A DNA stretch of 64,000 nucleotides from Tetranychus cinnabarinus (Eukaryota; Arthropoda; Arachnida; Trombidiformes; Tetranychidae): the NCBI GenBank assembly GCA_022266195.1, contig WHVY01000002.1:5533001-5597000 (forward strand), in the 5' to 3' direction. How positions within the stretch are numbered: the stretch's first letter is position 1; each line of letters begins with the position of its first letter. Below are positions 56,929 through 64,000 of this stretch, in pieces. The translations under genes were made by a program, and so were the position numbers. The notes under the pieces are model-generated. The model ran no database searches and was not told the origin of the DNA. It saw only the letters and a program-made list of their open reading frames with translations.

Positions 56929-58654
56929 ATGGATTTATTAGAGACTGATGACAAACTTACAATAGTAAATCGTTCATTGCAATATCAGATTAGCAAAAAA
57001 CTAATTCGTAAAATACCTTATTTTGAAAACTTGTTGAACCTGGATTTGAAGGAAGCAAAGGAAAACAAAGTTGACCTGGACTTTGATTCAAAGGCTTTTA
57101 AATCAATCTTCAATTGGATTGAAATCGGATGTATCCTCATGGAGATGGATTGTGTAATAAATCTGAGTAACATAGCTGACTATTTTGGTATAACTGATGG
57201 TTTGATAGACGATTGCTTCACTTTTTTTCATGATAATTTTTCAATTGAGCATCTACCCGTTATTATACCTCAAGTGACCTCAACATCTAATTTGATAAAT
57301 TCTGGTGCTCTCAATGCCTTCATCTGTCGTTATTTTTTGAAAATTGTTAACACACCTGTTTGGTTGGATTATCCTCTTGAAACGATTGGATACATTTGTG
57401 TTCTGGATTTGATGGTTCATTCAGAATTTCAAGTTTTCGACGCGATCATGCGATGGGTGAATTTTACTGCTGATTTTAGAAAGTGCTACCTTAAAGAGTT
57501 GTTAAAGTTTGTCCGGTTATGCCATTTAGAAGATAAAGATTTATCGAAGATAAAAGAAAATGAAGCTGTTAGCTCTTCCGACTTTGAACCAGAATTATGC
57601 TCTCGTAATAATTGTAATTGTGGAATCGACCGAACTAAACAAGGTTATTTTATCGTAATCGATGGATTGCGCGACAAAAATTTGCGAGTTAAAGTACTTG
57701 ACGGTGACTTCTTTCCATTTATTAATCAAGTAATGCAATCAGATGAATCATTGCCTTTGAATCTTTTCCATGGTAAACATTTTTCTGATATTCCATTCCA
57801 TTCTGGAAGGAAAATGGTACGAATCGATTGGAAGCAGAATAAATATCGTTTGTTTGATTTTTCAACTTATAAATCGTATTATCATAAAATTCATCGATGT
57901 ATTTTTGATGAGCAAGAAGGGTAAGTAGTCGATTAACTTTTCCTTTAATTATCATCCAACATTCAATTTTTGTGAAATTCACTATTGATACATATTGTCC
58001 TATGAAGTTTCACCGTCTTACGAGAAGCTTACTCTACTTCATTCATACTTTTTTTAAATATTTTTTAATAAAAACCTGCTTTTTCATTTTAGTGAGAGTT
58101 CCACTGTGGCGACTCGACAATCTTGCGCATCATCATATGATGTTTATGAAGGTTCACTCCTCGAAACGGCCGAAAAGTTCATTCTTGTTCGTAACGAGGA
58201 ATTCGACTTCAGATGTTTGAATAATCCATCCATTCAAGATGTTAATTATTATTTCGAATTGAACTATAAACTTACTTACATGGCAACTATTTTGGATAAC
58301 AATATTTATATGCTGACACACAGTTTTGAATTTTTCCAGTTCAATATTGATGGTAATCTGGAGTTTAAAAAGATAGCACTTCCAAGGCTGCGAAATAAAT
58401 TTAAATTCAGTAATTTACTTTTAACATCTAAGCAAGCTGATGATGATAGAGTTATATTTATTGATAGGACCACAAAGGATATTGTCTGTTTCAATGTCAA
58501 CACTCAAAGATTGAAATCAATCGGTCGAATCATTGATTGTAAAAGCAAATCTACGGATGGTCAAAAGGAATCTAATGCGCTTTTAACTTTCACCTTTGGA
58601 TTTGTATCGACGGACTCGATCAACCTGTGCCTAGAACGTAAATTAACACAATGA
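56929..58654 (+). CDS. BTB-BACK-kelch-like protein, array copy 22 (clade IV)
   Basis: Exons are 56929-57920 and 58093-58654, with intron 57921-58092 (gtaagt...ttttag), giving 517 residues. It is the sister of copy 21, with the same HGKH variant (HGKHFSD) and the same CNCGIDRTKQ segment. The BTB is ISKKLIRKIPYFENLLNLDL and the BACK has LDLMVHSEFQVFDAIMRW, ending VRLCHLE with Leu in place of Trp. FHSGRKMVRIDWKQNKYR follows. Exon 2 has EGSLLETAEKFILVR, NIYMLTHSFEFFQF and RVIFIDRTTKDIVCFNV, and ends FVSTDSINLCLERKLTQ. The gene appears intact. Confidence 0.83.
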
Positions 58655-59589
58655 AAAACTTCCATTTGACATTAACCAAGAACTATTGCTTGATATTCTT
58701 GTTAGTTTCATTAAATTTTATTTAAACGTTTTTTTACTTATTTACATTATTTCACTTCTTTTATTCATAGCCTTTTCCATTGCAATTTTCAATTGATAAG
58801 ATTGAATTGGCTTTAATGTAGTCCAGTCAGGCTGCAGTTTCAACGAGTAAAACAATTCTGTCGCGGTCGAAAGTCGATTCAATCTTACAAAGAATCAATC
58901 GAAAACTGATAAAAACTAGTCCCAACTTTTGTTTTCATTAACGTTAAAACTCATGACTCATCTCGTCTTTAAAATTTTGCATGATAACATGATAACATGA
59001 ACAATGTGTATTACGGATCCACAAAAATCGTTCATTGCGTGAAGGGAAAGATTTTTCCTCCTCACAGGTTTAATACAATGCGGACTCTACAGGGTGGCTT
59101 TCCCTGCCTACACGGTGGATCAAAAGTAAGGCAAAAGGGGCTCGGCTCAACATGCTCATGCGGCTTAGTAGACAAAATAAATTTGTCTTCTGAGCATGCT
59201 TTCCCCTAAACAAAAATTTTTAATTCCAATCTTTTTCCACCTCATTCACTAGAAATATGTAAACCTTAAACAAGGCAAAAATCTTACAATCGTAACCATT
59301 GTAGTTCGTGAACCAAAGCGAACATAATTCCCAACCAAAATAAAATTTTTATCCACCTAGTAGAAGAGTTGGTTTGTTGATGTAACATTCAACACTTTAA
59401 GTCTCAAATTTGCATTGTTTTTATTCTCCTTGACGCTTTCTTCAGCTCAATTCCACTTTTAAAAAGCTAGTTTTAGCTTCACTGAATATCATTGACAAAT
59501 AATCTGTTCAGTTGATTCTTAGTGCCAAGCTGTGTGATTGATCTGTGAAACTTATTTTGAACATTTTGTTGTTTTTAATTGAGTGAATA
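58655..59589. other. Intergenic region with a GC-richer island
   Basis: About 58990-59215 is richer in G and C than the surroundings and contains a 70-codon frame (58997-59209) with no family I recognise. It could be a SINE or other retroposon fragment, though I could not find target duplications. The rest is AT-rich with no coding signal. Confidence 0.4.
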
Positions 59590-60479
59590 ATGGATTCTTT
59601 AGAGGCTGATGATCATCTTACAATTGTGAATCGATCGATGGAAAACCGTATTAGTAAAAAACTAATTCGTAAAATACCTTATTTTGAAAAGATGTTGGAC
59701 CATGATCTAAAGGAATCAAAGGAAAATAAAGCTGTACTGGATTTCGATGAAACGACCTTTAAGTGGTTTCTCAATTGGATTGAATTCGGTAATACCTTCA
59801 TTGAGATGGATTTTGTAATAAATCTGTGTAACATGGCTGACTATTTCGGGATTACTGATGGTTTGATAGACGATTGCTTCACATATTTTCATGGTAATTT
59901 TTCAATTGAGCATCTACCCGTTATTATATCTCAAGTGACTTCAACATCTAAGTTGGTCAATTCTGGTGCTCTCAATGCCTTCATCTGTCGTTATTTTTTG
60001 AAAATTGTTAACACACCTACTTGGTTGAATTATCCAGTTGAGACGATTGAATATATTTGTGCATTGGATCTTATGATTTATGCAGAAGTGCAAGTATTCG
60101 ATGCAATCCTGAAATGGGCCAATTTCAAAGCTGACTCTAGAAAGTGCTATCTTATAGGATTGTTGAAGTTAATTCGATGGTGTCATTTGGATCTCAAAGA
60201 TTTAAAGATAAAATGCAATTTGACAATTTACTTTTAACATCCAAGCAAGCTAATAATGATAGAGGTATTTTTATTGATAAGACTGCAAAAGATATTGTCT
60301 TTTTCAATGTCAGCACTCAAGAATGGAGTTCAATCGGTCGAATTATTGATTGTAAAAGTAAATCAACGGATGGTCAAAAGGAATCTAATGTTCTTAAAAC
60401 TTTTACCTTGGGATTCATATCATCGGACACCATAAAACTTTGCTCAAAAAGTAAACGTAAACGTAAATTAACACAATAA
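59590..60479 (+). pseudogene. Exon 1-exon 2 fusion pseudogene, copy 23 (clade IV)
   Basis: The BTB and BACK are open from MDSLEADDHLTIVNRSMENR to WCHLDLKDL at about 60200. There a deletion joins exon 1 to the middle of exon 2, at a short shared AAGAT sequence. It removes the Cys segment, the HDEH module, the intron and the first half of exon 2. The frame shifts at the join and stops at 60237. The exon 2 part (60205-60479) remains open in its own frame and ends like copies 21 and 22 with KRKLTQ. A truncated BTB-BACK product of 215 residues is possible. Confidence 0.78.
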
Positions 60480-62611
60480 AGTAAAGCTTTTTATTATTAA
60501 TAATTCAAACATTCATAAATTGAGTACAATGAATTGATATTATAGTTAATTTTATTGCATTTTCATCCAAACATTTGATTATGCAAATCTATGTGTTTAT
60601 TAAACACATCAAAGCTTCTTTAGTATGTTGTTTTTAAGTAGATTATTTTGCTAAAAAAAACAACGATGCAAAAATCGAGGGTCTACTGTAATTATTTCAT
60701 ACTAGGACAATCGATGATCAATTAATGATCACACATTTGAGCAGTTTGACATTTTTTCATTCCTTTTAAAAAACTTTGTTCATGGATATCATTCATCACT
60801 ATTAGTAATAAATTGTAAAGCATTATTAATCGATGTCACTTGCCGTTAAGTGACCGAACAGATATGGTCATGTGATTTATGATCTATTGAGTCTCTTAAA
60901 ATATATTATATTTGCTGAACTCTAACGACTAGATTGACTTACAAATGGCTAGATTTTTATAAGTACAGTTTACTAACAGGTTACAAGTTAGTTCATGTAA
61001 ATGATGAACACTGATCATTACTATAATCATAAAATAATTTCTTCAGATTTTTCATCTAACAATGTAAGTATTAAATTGAATTTAATAAGAATGGGTTAGC
61101 TGTAGATTAAACGAGTGTAACAATGCTATAGCGAAAGTACATTTTATCCAAAATTTATTCAAGCTATCCCTAGAATCTATTGAAAATTGATGTGACTGTA
61201 AATTACAGTAGTTCACAATCAAATGAGCTCACTTTTTTACTCATATTAGTCAATTTTATTTTCAGTCACCGAAACTAAAAATTTGCTCATTCTATTTTTT
61301 TGAACGTTAGATGTCTGCACTCCAAAAAGGCAAATTATACGAAGTTTGGGTGTACCAATGTTTGCTTTCTCACTGTTTATGGTTAACCCTTCATCATTAA
61401 CATTCCATCTTTTGTTCACATTCCTTAACTGGCCAATAAAATCACCGTTACCGTTAAACAGATAATGATTCAAATACATGTGTTACTTAAACTCAATCAG
61501 TAATGGAAATTGAATTACATGATTCTTCCAGGATAACTGCATCAGATGTATTAATGATGATTTACGAGGTTGGAAGTCAATTATCATTTTCAAAAATCTC
61601 AGCCATTTTTAATTAAAGCAACAATTTTCTTGAGATGAGAAATCATTTTACAAATTATTCTGTTACAAAGTCCAGAGAATGAAGTTGCTAAAAGTTACAT
61701 TGTCCTATCACATGAAAAATTTAAAATTAAAGGTCAAAGTCTAAAAAGAAGATAGCAGGAAGAATAAGACTAACTTGTACAAAGACTAACTAACCCTAAG
61801 AGAACTCCTCAAGTTTTATTAATATCTCGAGAAAATTTGACAGTTTGTTTTTTAATTTTGTGTCCAAATATCGGTGTTGCTCATTCAAAATTAACCATAA
61901 TTACCACCCAAATTTAACACATCACCCAAATCAAACACCATAACTTTTTAATGATACTTTTCTCAAAGAAATTGACCACAAAATTGTTCACCACTTTTCG
62001 GATATTATGGCGATTAATAGTGGATCTGTTAGATTTGGGTGGTGGACAATTTGTTGGACAATAAAGTGAAAAGTGATGGAAAAGTCACTTTGAAAGTGGT
62101 GAAAAAAGCCGGTTCCATTTGAACTAGAAGATGAAAGTTTGTTATCTCAATGCGTCACTTCTAAAGTAAGACAAAAGTCTGGCGCCATTCAGTCTAGTCT
62201 AACTGGAGTGAAAGTCATTCACCGATTGGTTAAAATAGTCATCTCGGGTAACAAAAAATTGGGATTCTACATAACCGGCTTTATACTGCTTTCTTGCCTG
62301 AATAAAATTGTTTACTAAAGATTAAGCAAAAGGTCGAGATATCAAGTGATTGGAGTGAATAAGCCAATAAGACAATGAAACATAAGGTGATCTTTCGGAT
62401 CGATTCCGTCATAAATGAAATGATATTTTAGGTCAGTCAAACAAAATTTTCGAGTAATTATCAATATTAATAAATCAATTTTAACTCGTATAGTTGCTTT
62501 CAAAGATCAATCTGGGACCGACTTTTTACCACCAAATGTCCACCACTTTTTCAATCTCTTTTAATCACCTTTTGAACCGTATTGTCCACCATCAGCTTTA
62601 ATTAACAATAT
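60480..62611. other. Gene-poor region with an orphan upstream duplicon and inverted repeats
   Basis: No gene is seen. About 61340-61870 is paralogous to 6890-7609, the upstream DNA of copy 3, and ends where a start codon would be expected. In its place unrelated sequence begins at about 61873 (cgGTGTTGCTC). Imperfect inverted repeats with a GGTGGACAAT / ATTGTCCACC core lie at about 62025-62115 and 62515-62600. A CCGATTGGTTAAAATAG motif lies near 62223. Confidence 0.5.
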
Positions 62612-62888
62612 ACATCTGGTGATAAAATTATTTTGATTAATAAAAACACAAAAGATTATATTTGTTTCGACGTCGATACAAAAAGAAAGTCCAAGGGTCA
62701 AATGGTATCCTATTCCTCTGCTGATGGCCAAAAAGAGTCCAAAACGTTGTTAACTTTAACTTCAGCTTTTCTTCCGTTAAACATCATCAGAACTTGCTTG
62801 AGCTGAATTGGTTTAAAGAATAAGTTATTTCTTTAAACTAATAGTGAAAACTGCCTTATTTTGAAAAGATGTTGAGCCATGAATGTTG
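62612..62888 (+). pseudogene. Exon 2 end (clade I) plus exon 1 scrap
   Basis: 62612-62806 reads SGDKIILINKNTKDYICFDV, continues to FLPLNIIRTCLS and ends at the normal stop. It is the last 64 codons of a clade I exon 2, like copies 1, 10 and 11. At 62851-62888 is a short exon 1 scrap matching PYFEKMLSHEC. Both lack the rest of the gene. Confidence 0.75.
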
Positions 62889-64000
62889 GTTGAAATCAGA
62901 CCTCATGACTACAACTGATTAGCTCTTAGAAGCATATTTACCATTTATTTCATTCAACTTTAAATTTTTCAATTTTTTCACTTTTCGGACTCAAACTTGG
63001 GTCATCAGCTTTTCATTAACCACATAATTTTCAACATTGATTTATATATCATTAGCTTCGTCTCTTTGAGCTCTAACTAATGATATATAATTGATTACTG
63101 TAACTCGAGACAGTCTCTTAAAACATTAACTTGCCCGGCATCAAAACTCTATGTATTTACATAGGGAATATAATGGTGAAAGTCATCCTGGCGACCCCAC
63201 TAAATTAACAGAATTAAACAACCGACAAAGACAATCAACATACCATTAGAAAGAGCATCTGAAATACTTTTAATTAATATATTTTTCATGTCTGTAACTT
63301 CATCCAGTGTCGAGCTACAAACCGACATAATTTAACTCTCATGTCTATTCAATAATATTGAATATTTCAAAGGATCATCTTATTTCAACAACAATTAAGG
63401 TTTTCATCATTTTTACAATACATCATTCGAAAGCCCTTTTCAAGCCCTTTCGAATGATATTAGTCTCACCAAATTAAACTTAATGATTTATTTAAAATTA
63501 ACCCAAACATGATATTTTCTCGATTCTCATGTTAATTAATGATTTTCTTATGTTATTCAAATCCGACTCATATTACTAATTTTCTTTAACTCTGATCATC
63601 TTCAGAGTTTAATAATTGATTCAACCCTTCGCAGTGTGCTTCACAAATGTCCAACTTAGCTTTAAAAAGCTCAAACATGATTGTTTCATTTTTCCTCTCA
63701 ATACTTTCTCCTTAAATTATCCTTTCACAAAACCAGTTTTTACTTCAATAACCTAAAGGTCATCTTACAAATGTCTCTGTAATGAAGATGACAGTTGAAA
63801 ACCTAAATTTGAATCTTCTCTTAAAAATAAGAGTTAACCTTAACTCAACAACAGTTGTGATGTAGACCCAGAGAAGTAAACTTGTAAACCTTTCTTACTG
63901 TTCAATAAATTTTTTGCCTCAAACCAACAGGTTATGGGCCCAGCTCGTTTTTGTAAAACTTATATGTTGCTGTGTTAAGCTTTGCTATTGTGTTTAACTA
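62889..64000. other. Terminal region without genes
   Basis: AT-rich, no coding signal and no similarity to the array that I can see. It has two perfect inverted repeats: TATATATCATTAG at 63043-63055 with its complement at 63077-63089, and ATCATTCGAAAG at 63422-63433 with its complement at 63447-63458. These could be small hairpins or element ends. Confidence 0.5.

Overview
The window is AT-rich eukaryotic nuclear DNA. Genes have short introns with gtaagt donors and pyrimidine-ag acceptors. There is an interstitial run of TTAGG units, the arthropod telomere motif, and several TA-flanked Tc1/mariner-type miniature elements. I infer an arthropod; a mite or other chelicerate is possible, but I cannot fix the species.

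One gene family fills about 60 kb, all head to tail on the + strand. I count 15 intact two-exon genes, 1 orphan second exon and about a dozen pseudogenes or fragments. Exon 1 (about 330-345 residues) encodes a BTB domain (about residues 9-101), a BACK domain (about 102-205), a Cys-x-Cys segment (about 232-238) and a conserved module (about 240-310) ending in HDEHxSD...FDSGRKMIRIDW...NKYR. Exon 2 (about 175-200 residues) is a divergent kelch/beta-propeller-like C-terminus. The intron always falls after the second base of a codon and runs 99-393 bp. By analogy with BTB-BACK-kelch proteins these may be CUL3 ubiquitin-ligase substrate adaptors, but the BTB starts without the usual N-terminal helix, so that role is inferred.

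Subclades by sequence: I (copies 1, 10, 11, plus the 62.6 kb fragment); II (4, 7, 9, 14, with 15 and 16 as a side branch); III (6, 20, orphan exon 8); IV (2, 21, 22, 23); and divergent members (3, 5, 12, 13, 17, 18, 19). The array grew by nested segmental duplication. A clade III plus clade II unit (14.8-19.9 kb) recurs at 20.1-23.7 kb, where the III gene has lost exon 1. The 10.0-11.4 kb block recurs at 23.1-24.7 kb, and the upstream regions of copies 1/11/15, 15/16, 6/20 and 21/22 are paralogous. Exact or near-exact tracts shared by copies 5/13 and 14/16 suggest gene conversion.

Mobile DNA includes a TTAGG-bearing element (140-347), a 608-bp composite insertion with a tRNA-like promoter and 12-bp target duplications (1144-1751), a 570-bp element that disrupts copy 10 (25667-26236), a 608-bp element (31747-32354), two related inverted-orientation MITEs (46863-47157 and 47353-47640), an intronic MITE (15906-16056) and foldback sequences. 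The last 3.5 kb holds only gene fragments and repeats. No minus-strand gene, canonical tRNA, rRNA or CRISPR array was seen.
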